The notes beneath the pieces were generated by a model. The model ran no database searches. It worked only from the letters and a program-made list of their open reading frames with translations, and was not told the origin of the DNA. The position numbers were made by a program, and so were the translations under genes. A stretch of DNA of 64,000 nucleotides from JAJFFW01 sp038534195 (GTDB lineage Bacteria; Pseudomonadota; Alphaproteobacteria; Caulobacterales; Parvularculaceae), in contig JBCAXE010000015.1 of the NCBI GenBank assembly GCA_038534195.1, positions 1 to 64,000 on the forward strand. The letters are read 5' to 3'. Of this stretch, positions 43,360 through 52,284 are shown piece by piece (position 1 is the first letter of the stretch; each line of letters opens with the position of its first letter).

Positions 43360-44507
43360 GACGCAATCTGTTTGCGCCTCGCGCTGGCGCGTTCCTTGAC
43401 GCTTTCAGACTTTAATTGTCCGCAAGCAGCGAAGATATCTCGCCCGCGCGGCGTCCGGATCGGCGACGCGTACCCCGCCCGGTTCACCACATCCGCAAAG
43501 GCTTCAATGCGTTCCCAGCTCGAACATTCGTATGGCGCCTCAGGCCAGGGGTTGAAGGGAATAAGATTAATCTTTGCAGGAATTTTCTTCAGAAGCCGCA
43601 CCAGTTCGCGCGCCTCGGCCAGCGAGTCATTGACGCCCTTCAGCATGACATACTCAAACGTGATCCGCCGCGCGTTGGAGACGCCCGGATAGGTCCGGCA
43701 CGCTTCCAGTAATTCTTCGATAGGGTATTTGCGGTTTATGGGCACAAGCTCGTCGCGCAAATCATCATTGGTCGCATGAAGGGAGATCGCCAGCATCGCC
43801 GACGTCTCTTCACCGAGGCGCTTCAGCGCCGGCACAACGCCCGATGTGGAAACCGTGATGCGCCGCCGCGACAGGGAAACGCCTTCGCCGTCGGAAATGA
43901 CATCAATTGCGGCCGCCACATTATCGAGATTATAAAGCGGCTCGCCCATGCCCATAAAAACGATATTGGACAGACGGCGTTCGCCGCCGTCGCCGGAGGG
44001 CCATTCTTCAAGATCGTCTTTCACCGCCAGCACCTGGGCGACAATCTCACCTGCGGTCAGATTGCGCACAAGGTTTTGCGTACCCGTGTGGCAAAACGTG
44101 CAGTTCAATGTGCAGCCGACCTGGCTTGAAACGCACAGCGCGCCCGCCCGGCCCACATCGGGAATGAAAACGCATTCGGCTTCGATCCCCGGGGCGAATT
44201 TCAGGAGATATTTTCGCGTCCCGTCTTTGGAGATAAGGCGCTCCGTCATTTCCGGGCGGTCGAGCGAATAGAGGTCGGCGAGTTGCGCGCGCATCTCCTT
44301 GCCGATGTCGGTCATCGCCGCGAAATCGGTGGCCCCGGCGCCGTAAAGCCACCGCCAAAGCTGGTTCGCCCGCATGCGGGCTTTCTTCGGATCGAGGGCG
44401 AACGCATGCGCCATCTCGTCGGTCAGCGCACACCGATCGAGGCCCACAAGGTCCTTGCGCCGCGTCTCTTCACCAAGAGCGCCATGTGTTACATCAAGCG
44501 TCGCCAT
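43356..44507 (-). CDS. rlmN: Dual-specificity 23S rRNA/tRNA methyltransferase RlmN
   Basis: Radical-SAM enzyme that makes m2A2503 in 23S rRNA and m2A37 in some tRNAs. The cluster motif is GCTLNCTFCHTG, preceded by VSSQ; GMGEPLYNLDNV and SLHATNDDLRDELVPIN are conserved, and the methyl-carrying Cys is in FAACGQL near the C-terminus. Length 383. Upstream partner of arfB. Divergent from rdgB. Confidence 0.96.
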   Translation of the reverse strand: MATLDVTHGALGEETRRKDLVGLDRCALTDEMAHAFALDPKKARMRANQLWRWLYGAGATDFAAMTDIGKEMRAQLADLYSLDRPEMTERLISKDGTRKYLLKFAPGIEAECVFIPDVGRAGALCVSSQVGCTLNCTFCHTGTQNLVRNLTAGEIVAQVLAVKDDLEEWPSGDGGERRLSNIVFMGMGEPLYNLDNVAAAIDVISDGEGVSLSRRRITVSTSGVVPALKRLGEETSAMLAISLHATNDDLRDELVPINRKYPIEELLEACRTYPGVSNARRITFEYVMLKGVNDSLAEARELVRLLKKIPAKINLIPFNPWPEAPYECSSWERIEAFADVVNRAGYASPIRTPRGRDIFAACGQLKSESVKERASARRKQIAS

Positions 44508-44591
44508 GTTTCCGCTTCAATCGCCTTCCATTGGGGCTATAAGCAACCGTTCGAACGGACGCAAATTGGTAGAGAACGCTTGGATATCAAG

Positions 44592-45194
44592 ATGGTGAGA
44601 AAGCTCGGCCCGGGAAAGCTGGTCATTGCGAGTCATAATGCGGGCAAAGTGCGCGAGATCGGCGATCTTGTGCGCCCCTATGAGATTGAAGCCGTCAGCG
44701 CGGCGGCCCTTAACCTGGCCGAACCTGAGGAAACCGAAAGCACTTTTGTCGGGAATGCGGCCCTCAAGGCGCGCGCGGCGGCGCATGACTCCGGGCTGCC
44801 GGCGCTGGCCGACGATTCCGGCCTGTGCGTTTCGGCGCTGGATGGCGCGCCCGGCATCTATTCCGCCCGCTGGGCGGGGGAGCCGCGCGATTTTGGGGTC
44901 GCCATGGATAAAGTCCGCGGCGCCCTTGATGAACTGGACACGGAAGATTTCCGCGCGCATTTTGTGTGTGCGCTTTGCCTTGCCTGGCCGGACGGTCATG
45001 AAGAAACTTTTGAGGGCGCCGTTCACGGCAATCTGCAGTTCCCGCCGCGCGGCCATCTCGGCTTCGGCTATGATCCCATCTTTGTACCGGTCGGCGACAC
45101 GCGCACCTTCAGCGAGATCGAACCGGAGGAGAAGCATCGGATTTCCCACCGCGCGCGCGCGTTCAAACGGCTTGTGGAGGCGTGTCTCGCATGA
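44592..45194 (+). CDS. rdgB: XTP/dITP diphosphatase RdgB
   Basis: Removes non-canonical purine nucleotides such as dITP and XTP. Motifs: IASHNAGKVREI at the N-terminus, ALADDSGLCVSALDGAPGIYSARWAG, and GFGYDPIFVP. Length 200 from ATG 44592; a TTG four codons upstream is possible and the frame is open further. It begins a tight operon: its stop overlaps the beta-lactamase ATG, which in turn overlaps hemW. Confidence 0.95.
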   Translation: MVRKLGPGKLVIASHNAGKVREIGDLVRPYEIEAVSAAALNLAEPEETESTFVGNAALKARAAAHDSGLPALADDSGLCVSALDGAPGIYSARWAGEPRDFGVAMDKVRGALDELDTEDFRAHFVCALCLAWPDGHEETFEGAVHGNLQFPPRGHLGFGYDPIFVPVGDTRTFSEIEPEEKHRISHRARAFKRLVEACLA

Positions 45195-45991
45195 ACAGGC
45201 CGCGTATACTTTGCGCCTGCTTCGCCGCAGGTTTTTCAATATTTGTTGGCGCTTTTGCCTGCGCCGCTGATCCTGCGCCGGAGCCCACACTTGAAAAACT
45301 CAACGCTTCGGTCTGGTTGCATAAGAGCTATGAGATCGTGGAACCTTGGGGACCAGTTCTCTCCCACGGGATAATCGTCAAAACCGCTGACGACCAATTA
45401 GTGCTAATTGATACGGCCTGGAATGATCCCGATACGAACCGCCTTCTCGATCTGATCAGCACGGAATTCGGCGCGCCGCCCGGCGCGGCGATCGTCACCC
45501 ATGCGCATAATGACAAAATGGGCGGCGTCGCAGCCCTTCACGCGGCCAATGTTCCCACATTCGCACACGCGCACAGCAACGCCGATGCGCCGGGGCGCGG
45601 CTTGACGCCCGCCAAGTACGATCTCTCCGATTCAAAAGCGAAGAGCGGAAAATCCGCGCTGCTGCTTACCCATAAGAAATTCGCTCCGAAGGATGGATCG
45701 ATAGAACTTTTCTATCCGGGACCGGGCCATTCGCGCGATAACATCGTCGTCTATCATCCCGCCACAAAAACGCTTTTCGCGGGCTGCCTCGTGCGTCCTG
45801 GCGGGGCCAAAAGCCTAGGCAATACGGCCGACGGCGACATTGACGCCTGGGCCGACACAGTGCGGCGCGTCGGCGAACGGTTCCCCGATGCGCAAACAAT
45901 TATTCCCAGTCACGGGGCGCCCGGCGGTCGCGAATTACTGACGCACACAATTGCGCTCGCAGAAGCTGAGGCCAAAAAGAAACCGCAATGA
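45191..45991 (+). CDS. Subclass B1 metallo-beta-lactamase, NDM-like
   Basis: An exported zinc hydrolase of 266 residues with signal peptide (LCACFAAGFSIFVGAFA). All B1 zinc ligands are present: His104, His106 and Asp108 in THAHNDKMGG, His180 in YPGPGHSRDN, Cys199 in FAGCLV and His241 in PSHGAPGG. THAH-DKMGG, YPGPGH--DN and AKSLGN closely echo the NDM/IMP/VIM type rather than glyoxalase II. The residue after GCLV is Arg201 where the B1 enzymes usually have Lys. ATGA overlaps on both sides place it between rdgB and hemW, a chromosomal setting without mobile elements. Beta-lactam hydrolysis is inferred, not shown. Confidence 0.9.
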   Translation: MNRPRILCACFAAGFSIFVGAFACAADPAPEPTLEKLNASVWLHKSYEIVEPWGPVLSHGIIVKTADDQLVLIDTAWNDPDTNRLLDLISTEFGAPPGAAIVTHAHNDKMGGVAALHAANVPTFAHAHSNADAPGRGLTPAKYDLSDSKAKSGKSALLLTHKKFAPKDGSIELFYPGPGHSRDNIVVYHPATKTLFAGCLVRPGGAKSLGNTADGDIDAWADTVRRVGERFPDAQTIIPSHGAPGGRELLTHTIALAEAEAKKKPQ

Positions 45992-47133
45992 ACGACAACG
46001 CCCCTCCGCTCGGCGTTTACGTTCACTGGCCCTATTGCGCGCGCATCTGCCCCTATTGCGATTTCAATGTCTATAAAAACAGAGCAATTGACGAAGGTGA
46101 ATGGCGCCGTGCGCTCGAGATCGAGCTCGCCCATTGGCGTAAGCAGAGCGGCGGACGGCGTTTACGCAGTCTCTACTTCGGCGGCGGCACGCCCTCGCTG
46201 GCGCCGGCAGGCGTGATCGAATGCGTTGTCGAGACCTGCGAGGCGCTCTGGGGATTTGAGGATGATGCGGAGATCACTCTGGAAGCCAACCCAACCGACG
46301 CGGAAATTGGTCTTTTCAAGCGCTTCGAACAAATTGGGATCAATCGCCTGTCTCTCGGAGTTCAATCCCTGAGCGATGATGCGTTGGCATTTCTTGGCCG
46401 CAATCATACCGCCCGTGAAGCACAGCGCGCGCTTGACCGCGCCCTTGCAATCTTCCCCAACAGTTCCTTCGATCTAATCTATGCGCTGCCAGACCAAACG
46501 TCGGCGCAGTGGGACGCCGAACTGCGCGCTGCGCTCTCTTACAAGCCCCGGCACCTTTCCTTGTACCAACTAACGATCGAGGAAAAAACAGCGTTTGATC
46601 GCGCCGTGTCGCGCGGTGCATGGGCGCCGCCGGACGAGGCTAAGGCGGCTGATTTATTTGATCTCACACAAGCCGTCACAGAGGAAGCGGGCATGACCGC
46701 CTATGAGATCTCTAATCATGCGGCGCCGGGCGCGCAGTCGAAGCACAACCTCCTCTACTGGCGTCAACATGATTATATTGGGATCGGCCCGGGCGCGCAC
46801 GGACGATTGACCCGAGACGATCAACGGATTGCGATAGAAAATATCCGTGCGCCTGGCGATTTTCTAAGTCACGTTTTCCAAACCGGTAACGGCGCCCTAC
46901 AAACCGAGGCGCTCGGCGGAGAAGCGCGGGCGGCAGAGCGCTTATCAATGGGGCTGCGCCTGCGCGAAGGCTGTGTGATCGACGACGGTCTCGCGACGGT
47001 CTTGGATGAAAAGAAAGAGCACTTAACAGCGCTTAAAAGCGAAGGCCTCGTGCACGTTTCCGCCGGCAGGATTGTCGCAAGTGACGCCGGGCGGCGCGTT
47101 TTGAATTCCGTGGTTGCTTATCTACTGACCTGA
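45988..47133 (+). CDS. hemW: Radical SAM heme chaperone HemW
   Basis: Resembles coproporphyrinogen III oxidase HemN but functions as a heme chaperone in characterised cases. The radical-SAM motif is WPYCARICPYCDFNVY (CxxxCxxC), without the HemN-specific fourth Cys arrangement. GGGTPSL, NRLSLGVQSL and SFDLIYALPDQT follow, with a C-terminal HemW domain (GPGAHGRL). Commonly linked with rdgB, as here. The ATG overlaps the beta-lactamase stop; the 3' end overlaps the convergent gene by 12 bases. Confidence 0.94.
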   Translation: MNDNAPPLGVYVHWPYCARICPYCDFNVYKNRAIDEGEWRRALEIELAHWRKQSGGRRLRSLYFGGGTPSLAPAGVIECVVETCEALWGFEDDAEITLEANPTDAEIGLFKRFEQIGINRLSLGVQSLSDDALAFLGRNHTAREAQRALDRALAIFPNSSFDLIYALPDQTSAQWDAELRAALSYKPRHLSLYQLTIEEKTAFDRAVSRGAWAPPDEAKAADLFDLTQAVTEEAGMTAYEISNHAAPGAQSKHNLLYWRQHDYIGIGPGAHGRLTRDDQRIAIENIRAPGDFLSHVFQTGNGALQTEALGGEARAAERLSMGLRLREGCVIDDGLATVLDEKKEHLTALKSEGLVHVSAGRIVASDAGRRVLNSVVAYLLT

Positions 47134-47838
47134 GGCAGCGGCGGGCGCAGACACCTCCACCCGCTCAAAATCGCTGTATTCGGTGGTGGTTTTCGAGGCG
47201 AACGATTTGAACACCGCTTTGCCGGACGCCGCCGATTGCGAAAAACGCAAAAGCACGGCGCCGTCCGCGGTCGGCGCGTAATCCTGTACCTGGCTGAAGG
47301 TTTCTAGCTTCGCGACCGGGGCGGGCTTGAAGGGCTTGTCCGCTGTCAGCCGCACGCGTTCCAGAAAAGCGCCGGCTTTGTTCACGGTGACTTCCATGCG
47401 AATTGCTTCTCGCATCTTTTTCGGCATGTCTTCGCTCACAAGCGGAACGAGATAGGTTGCTTTTTCATCATCAACGTTGAGGAGGGTCGCGGTCTTAAAG
47501 TCTACATTCAGCTTGTCGTAGACGAGCATGTCGTCACTGTTCTCGCCCTTCTGAATTGATTTCAGCGCTTTTTTCTCTTCCTTTGAGAGCGCGTTAAGGG
47601 CGGGTTCCAAAAGCGTCCACTGCGCGCCTTTTTCGCGTCTCGGGTCATAACGCAGCTTATAGGCGCGCGGCGTTTCCTCGCTTTTATCCGTGTAGGTCAT
47701 AGTGAACGCCCACCGGATCGCCGCCTGCGTCTTTGCTTTTTCAAGCGCCGTGGTTACAGCAGTCTCTGCGATATCATCAGCGGCGGACGGCGCGGCGACA
47801 ATAATGGCAAAGACAAGAGCGAGAACCGTCGATCGCAT
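47122..47838 (-). CDS. Exported protein of unknown function
   Basis: A 238-residue protein with a signal peptide (STVLALVFAIIVAAPSAAD). The mature protein alternates beta-rich stretches (AIRWAFTMTYTDKS, ATYLVPLVSE, AGAFLERVRLTAD) and may form a lipocalin- or LolA-like barrel, but I cannot assign a family. No cysteines. It follows the LpoA-like gene on the same strand by 39 bases, so both may be cotranscribed envelope proteins. Confidence 0.65.
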   Translation of the reverse strand: MRSTVLALVFAIIVAAPSAADDIAETAVTTALEKAKTQAAIRWAFTMTYTDKSEETPRAYKLRYDPRREKGAQWTLLEPALNALSKEEKKALKSIQKGENSDDMLVYDKLNVDFKTATLLNVDDEKATYLVPLVSEDMPKKMREAIRMEVTVNKAGAFLERVRLTADKPFKPAPVAKLETFSQVQDYAPTADGAVLLRFSQSAASGKAVFKSFASKTTTEYSDFERVEVSAPAAASGQ

Positions 47839-47877
47839 AAGATTACTCCGTACAAATGTGATACGAAATTCTGCGTC

Positions 47878-49230
47878 TTAGTATCGGACAGCAAAGCTTC
47901 GCGGCGCCGGATCGATCACTGTGATACCGCCAGGCTGAATTTCCAGGATCGCAAGCCCCCGCTCAATCGATCCGTCGGCGCGCAAACGAAAAAGACCGTC
48001 TGCGCCGAAATATCCGTTCGCATCGGTAATGAGCCGCTCATCAAAACGGTTGCGGCTGGTGTTCTGCGCAAGGCGCGCAGCAAGCAGCGTCGCATCATAA
48101 CTGAGCGAGGCGAGCCGCGGCGGCGCTTCGCCAAAGGTCGCCGTGAAGCGCTCTTTAAATGCGCTGGTGATTTCAGGATCCGGCCCTGCAAACCATCCAC
48201 CGCGCAAGGCGGGCTCACGCGTCAGGCGCGGATTGTTCCAGGCCGACACGCCGAGCAGTTTGATGCGGTTGATATTGACATTGTAATAGGGAAGGAGCGG
48301 AGCCAAAGCGCGCAGCAATGTGCCTTGTTCCGGCATCAAGACGGCTTGATAACCTTGCGTAGACCCGCCCGCAGCGCCTGACGCCGCCGGATTGTTCGGG
48401 TCGTATCCGTGACGCAATTCGGGCGGAATAATTTCCTTCGAATAGCGAGCCAGTCTTTTGGCTGGCGCAAGCATTTCATCAGGATTTTGAATATAACGTT
48501 CTTCGTGCACAAGCGTGCCGCCGCGCACGTAAATCTCTTCAGCAAAAGAAGCGGAGACGCGCTCGCCATAGGTCGTGGCCGGCGCCAGAAGTCCGAACCG
48601 GGATAATCCGTTTAGAACCGCATAGTCGGTCACGCGTGCAATTTCGATTTCCGGCGGAAAACTCAAAAGATAAACGCCGTCGCCGCCGGATTTTACGTCC
48701 GATGAAAAGGCGATGACCGGCGCACCCGCGGCGCGCGCAACGGGCGCCACCGCGTCGACGGATTCTGAAAACAACGGACCCAGAATAATTTCTGCCCCGT
48801 CCGCTAACGCCGACCGCGCCGCCGCCGCCGCTCCGTCCGGCGTGCCTTTGGTGTCTTTCGGGATCAGCAAAAACTGCTCATCGCCCGCTTCGAACGCCGC
48901 CATTTGCGAGGCGTCGAACATCGCTGACGCGACGCGCTGCACGGCTTCCGCCTCCGCTGTGAAGGGTAGAAGCAAACCGACGCGAACGGGCTTGCCCTGT
49001 TCCATGTGCAGTGGATCGATAAAGCCGCGGCGATCATATCGGCGGGCTTCCTCGAACTCGCCGTCAGCGGGGGGCGGCGGCGTTTGTTCAACGATGGGCT
49101 CCTGACGGTCGGCGATCACCGGACCGCGCGGCGCCGGATCGGATGCGCAGGCCGCCAGCGCTATAACGCCTAGCACGGCCAGAATTCGCCCCAGATTTCG
49201 TTCTAGTGAGAAACCCCTTACTACCCGCAT
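47878..49230 (-). CDS. LpoA-like penicillin-binding protein activator lipoprotein
   Basis: ATG 49230 opens a lipoprotein signal (LGRILAVLGVIALAACASD) with lipobox Cys. The mature part has a Pro-rich linker and a periplasmic-binding-protein fold: VRVGLLLPFTAEAEAVQRVASAMFDASQMA, IILGPLFSESVDAVAPVARAAG and VIAFSSDVKSGGDGVYLLSF. This is the COG3107/LpoA C-domain type; in E. coli LpoA activates PBP1A. The TPR N-domain of LpoA is absent, as usual outside gammaproteobacteria. It is divergent from rsmI, with yraN and dolP beyond, which matches the enterobacterial neighbourhood. Confidence 0.85.
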   Translation of the reverse strand: MRVVRGFSLERNLGRILAVLGVIALAACASDPAPRGPVIADRQEPIVEQTPPPPADGEFEEARRYDRRGFIDPLHMEQGKPVRVGLLLPFTAEAEAVQRVASAMFDASQMAAFEAGDEQFLLIPKDTKGTPDGAAAAARSALADGAEIILGPLFSESVDAVAPVARAAGAPVIAFSSDVKSGGDGVYLLSFPPEIEIARVTDYAVLNGLSRFGLLAPATTYGERVSASFAEEIYVRGGTLVHEERYIQNPDEMLAPAKRLARYSKEIIPPELRHGYDPNNPAASGAAGGSTQGYQAVLMPEQGTLLRALAPLLPYYNVNINRIKLLGVSAWNNPRLTREPALRGGWFAGPDPEITSAFKERFTATFGEAPPRLASLSYDATLLAARLAQNTSRNRFDERLITDANGYFGADGLFRLRADGSIERGLAILEIQPGGITVIDPAPRSFAVRY

Positions 49231-49243
49231 ATGATCATCCCTC

Positions 49244-49279
49244 AAAAAAGCCTGCCGAAGGCCGCGCTGTCGCGGCCTT
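49244..49279 (-). promoter_or_regulatory. Hairpin plus T-run in the leader of the LpoA-like gene
   Basis: Nine-base stem AAGGCCGCG / CGCGGCCTT with a 4-base loop. On the minus strand a six-T run follows after 9 bases, immediately ahead of the GAGGG ribosome site. It may be a leader terminator or a translational structure. The gap between stem and T-run makes it imperfect as a terminator. Confidence 0.4.
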
Positions 49280-49367
49280 GTTATTGATATCCTTGCCACC
49301 ATTTGCGGTAAACAAACCGTAAATAGACGTCTTCTCACTCGCTCCGAAATGATTGTACCAGAGTTTC

Positions 49368-50201
49368 ATGACGCTAGAACCCGGCCTTTATGTGACAGCG
49401 ACGCCCATCGGCAATCTCAAAGACATCACTTTTCGCGCTGTCGACGCGCTCAAGGCCGCCGATCTCATCCTGTGTGAGGACACCCGTCAAACGCAGAAGC
49501 TCTGCCGAGCCTACGGCGTGAAGACCGCCCTGCAACCGTATCACGATCATAACGGCGCCCGCGTTCGCCCCGAGATTTTGGCGAAATTGGAGGACGGCGC
49601 GGCGATTTGCCTGGTGTCGGATGCTGGCACGCCGCTGATCTCCGATCCGGGTTACAAACTCGTAAGGGAGGCGCGGGACCGCGGAATTCCTGTGTTTTCC
49701 TTGCCGGGGCCGTCCGCCGGGATCGCAGCGCTCGCTTGCGCCGGCGCACCCTCAGACCAGTTTTTCTTCGCTGGCTTTCCGCCAGCCAAAAAACTAGCGC
49801 GCGACAATTTTTTGGCTGCTCTGGCCGATTTGAATGCGACGCTCCTTTTCTACGAGACGGGCCCTCGGCTCGCCGACAGTCTCGCCGCGATGAAAGCGGC
49901 CTATGGCGATCGAAAGGCGGCCGTCGCCCGTGAATTAACAAAGCTGCACGAAGAAGTCGTCGAAGGCTCGCTTTCATCCCTGGCGGAGCGCTACCGAGAC
50001 GGGACGGCCAAGGGGGAAATCGTGGTCATCGTGCATCCGCCGACAGCCGCTGCGGCGTCGCAGGAGGATTTGGAAGAATTTCTCAAGTCAGCGCTAACGC
50101 GCCTAAGCGTAAAAGATGCAGCGGCGGCCGCCGCCGAGACCCTCGGCGCGCCGAAAAAACGCGCCTACGAAATGGCGCTCCAACTCAAAGATCGAGCTTG
50201 A
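49368..50201 (+). CDS. rsmI: 16S rRNA (cytidine1402-2'-O)-methyltransferase RsmI
   Basis: Tetrapyrrole-methylase-fold SAM enzyme modifying C1402 in the ribosomal P site. VTATPIGNLKDITFRAVDAL, CEDTRQTQKL, VSDAGTPLISDPGYKLV and FFAGFPPAKK are characteristic. ATG 49368 (MTLEPGLYV) is preferred over the TTG five codons upstream. yraN follows with a TTGA overlap, and dolP comes next, a cluster conserved between alpha- and gammaproteobacteria. Confidence 0.96.
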   Translation: MTLEPGLYVTATPIGNLKDITFRAVDALKAADLILCEDTRQTQKLCRAYGVKTALQPYHDHNGARVRPEILAKLEDGAAICLVSDAGTPLISDPGYKLVREARDRGIPVFSLPGPSAGIAALACAGAPSDQFFFAGFPPAKKLARDNFLAALADLNATLLFYETGPRLADSLAAMKAAYGDRKAAVARELTKLHEEVVEGSLSSLAERYRDGTAKGEIVVIVHPPTAAAASQEDLEEFLKSALTRLSVKDAAAAAAETLGAPKKRAYEMALQLKDRA

Positions 50202-50593
50202 CGGCCCCGATGAAACCGAAGAGCCGCGATCAGAACCGCAAGCGACAAGCCGCGGAAAAGCGCGGGCGGCGCGCAGAACTCATTGCGGCGGCGCACGTCT
50301 CGCTGAGAGGATATCAACTGCTTGCCCGGCGCTATAAGACTGGCGCCGGCGAGATCGATTTGATTGCAAAACGAAATGACACCCTTGCATTTATGGAGGT
50401 AAAAGCCCGCGAAACCGTCGACCTCTCAATCGACGCCGTGACGCCGACCGCACGCCGGCGCATAGAACGGGCCGGGCGGGTGTTTCTCTCCAAAAACCCG
50501 TCCTATGCGGAATTCGGCGTTCGCTACGACATCATCGCGGTCAAGGGCCTAAGCGTTCATTGGCTCCGCGATGCGTGGCGTGAAAACGAATAG
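50198..50593 (+). CDS. YraN/UPF0102 family nuclease-like protein
   Basis: A 131-residue protein with a restriction-endonuclease-like core: ELIAAAHVSLRGYQLLARRY, GAGEIDLIAKRNDTLAFMEVKAR (the D-ExK metal site) and RYDIIAVKG. UPF0102 proteins are putative Holliday-junction or DNA-processing nucleases without firm function. The TTG start overlaps the rsmI stop; ATG 50210 four codons later is equally plausible. The basic N-terminus would suit nucleic-acid binding. Confidence 0.9.
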   Translation: MTAPMKPKSRDQNRKRQAAEKRGRRAELIAAAHVSLRGYQLLARRYKTGAGEIDLIAKRNDTLAFMEVKARETVDLSIDAVTPTARRRIERAGRVFLSKNPSYAEFGVRYDIIAVKGLSVHWLRDAWRENE

Positions 50594-50690
50594 GCCACCA
50601 CGCCCTTCGCGAATCCGCTTTGCATCGACGCCGAACCGCGCCATGAAACGGTAACGACTGGGGTCGCTTCGTAGCCGAGGAGACAAAACC

Positions 50691-51251
50691 ATGAACGGCG
50701 CTCTATTACGCATCACCGGATTACTTTTCGCTTTGTCAGCGCTTGGCGCATGCGCCTCCAGCAAAACCATGGGCGCCAGTCTCGACGACTTCAGCGCGGC
50801 GCAAACTGTGCGCACTAAACTCTTCGCCGATCGCAGTCACGACTATTCGGATGTGGATATCACGCTTTATGAGGGCCGGCTCATGCTCACCGGCACCATG
50901 CGCTCCGAAGATGGGCGCAAGAAGCTCATCGCCAATGCGTGGAAAGCGGAAAATGTCCGCCAGGTGATCGACCAGATTTTTGTGGGCGACAAAACCCCCC
51001 GCGGACAAGGGTTCGCCGACAGCCGCATAGACCAGGCGATCAACGCGAAATTGCTGACCGACCGCGGCGTTAATAGCGCCGATTATCATATCGCTGTTTC
51101 CAGAGGCGTCGTATATGTTCTGGGTGTGGCGCGTGACGAGATCGCATTGGACCGCGCCTTGAACCACGCCCGGTCAACCTCGGGCGTCAAACAGGTCGTG
51201 AGTCATGTCATCTATAAGGACGATCCCCAGCGCCAGGCGATCCGCTACTAA
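50691..51251 (+). CDS. dolP: Dual BON-domain outer membrane lipoprotein, DolP-like
   Basis: A 186-residue lipoprotein: signal peptide ending LSALGAC with lipobox Cys, then two BON domains (TVRTKLFADRSHDYSDVDITLYEGRLMLTG and AINAKLLTDRGVNSADYHIAVSRGVVYVLG). Size, lipobox and two BON modules match E. coli DolP/YraP, which binds anionic phospholipids and supports outer-membrane integrity. GAGGAG lies before the ATG. The setting rsmI-yraN-dolP supports orthology; diaA, found in the enterobacterial cluster, is absent. Confidence 0.88.
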   Translation: MNGALLRITGLLFALSALGACASSKTMGASLDDFSAAQTVRTKLFADRSHDYSDVDITLYEGRLMLTGTMRSEDGRKKLIANAWKAENVRQVIDQIFVGDKTPRGQGFADSRIDQAINAKLLTDRGVNSADYHIAVSRGVVYVLGVARDEIALDRALNHARSTSGVKQVVSHVIYKDDPQRQAIRY

Positions 51252-51287
51252 CAAGCGTCCCGCACGCGGGGGAAAAGGCGGGCGCTT

Positions 51288-52238
51288 ATGGCGCTGAAAA
51301 TCGCCATCCAGATGGACCCCATCGAAAGCGTAAATGTCGATGCGGATACGAGCTTCGACATGGCGCTCGAAGCGTTTACGCGCGGTCATGAGATTTGGGT
51401 GTATCACCCTGATCGGCTGAAACTCTTAAGCGGGCGGGTTAGCGCAGGCGCCCAAAAGGTCAAGCACCTCCAACGTAAACAGGGCGATCATGTGAGGCTC
51501 GAGCCATTCGCCGCGCTCGACTTGCATGAAATGGACGTGGTGCTGATCCGTCAGGATCCGCCGTTTAACATGGCCTATATTACGGCGGCGCAAATCCTGG
51601 AGCGGCTGCAACCGGACGTTCTCGTCCTTAACGATCCAAAATCCATCCGCGATGCGCCTGAGAAATTATTTGTCACCGACTTCGCCGATCTGACGCCGCC
51701 CACATTGATCACCCGCGACCTAGAGGCGATGCGCGCCTTTCGCGAAGAGTACAAAGACATCATTCTCAAGCCGCTTTACGGCAATGGCGGCGCCGGCGTC
51801 TTTCGCATCAAACCGGATGACGCAAATTTTAACGCGCTCCTTGAAATGTTCGATGAGACGTTCGACGAGCCGTCGATCATGCAGCAATTCCTGCCCGACG
51901 TGAGCGCAGGCGATAAGAGAATTATCCTGCTCGACGGCGAAGCGGTCGGCGCCATAAACCGCATCCCTGCGAAAGGCGAGACGCGCTCAAACATGCATGT
52001 GGGCGGCCGCGCCGAAGGCGTTGAAATGTCTGCACGCGATCAGGAAATCTGCGATCGCATCGGGCCTATTCTGTCAGAACGCGGATTGATTTTCGTCGGG
52101 ATTGACGTGATCGGCGACTATCTCACTGAAATCAATGTTACTTCGCCAACGGGCGTGCAGGAAGTGCGCCGTTTCGGTGGCGCTGACATATCCGCGTTAT
52201 TCCTCGACTGGATCGAGGGACGCATTCAAACGCGTTGA
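51288..52238 (+). CDS. gshB: Glutathione synthase
   Basis: ATP-grasp enzyme joining gamma-glutamylcysteine and glycine. The N-terminus KIAIQMDPIESVNVDADTSF is typical; ILKPLYGNGGAGVFRI is the ATP-grasp glycine loop, and EINVTSPTGVQEVRRFGG closes the active site. Length 316 is normal. It lies 36 bases after dolP and is probably the last gene of the rsmI transcription unit. Confidence 0.96.
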   Translation: MALKIAIQMDPIESVNVDADTSFDMALEAFTRGHEIWVYHPDRLKLLSGRVSAGAQKVKHLQRKQGDHVRLEPFAALDLHEMDVVLIRQDPPFNMAYITAAQILERLQPDVLVLNDPKSIRDAPEKLFVTDFADLTPPTLITRDLEAMRAFREEYKDIILKPLYGNGGAGVFRIKPDDANFNALLEMFDETFDEPSIMQQFLPDVSAGDKRIILLDGEAVGAINRIPAKGETRSNMHVGGRAEGVEMSARDQEICDRIGPILSERGLIFVGIDVIGDYLTEINVTSPTGVQEVRRFGGADISALFLDWIEGRIQTR

Positions 52239-52284
52239 TCAGTTTTCCACAGTACTTGAACAGCCTACGGACGGCTTTACATAA

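Noticed and set aside
45191..45991. Glyoxalase II-like hydrolase as an alternative identity
   Set aside because: Glyoxalase II has HxHxDH and different downstream ligands; this protein has the Cys ligand and exported form of B1 beta-lactamases.
21015..45991. AmpD-like amidase and beta-lactamase as one inducible resistance system
   Set aside because: They are 24 kb apart in unrelated operons and no ampR or ampG homologue is present.
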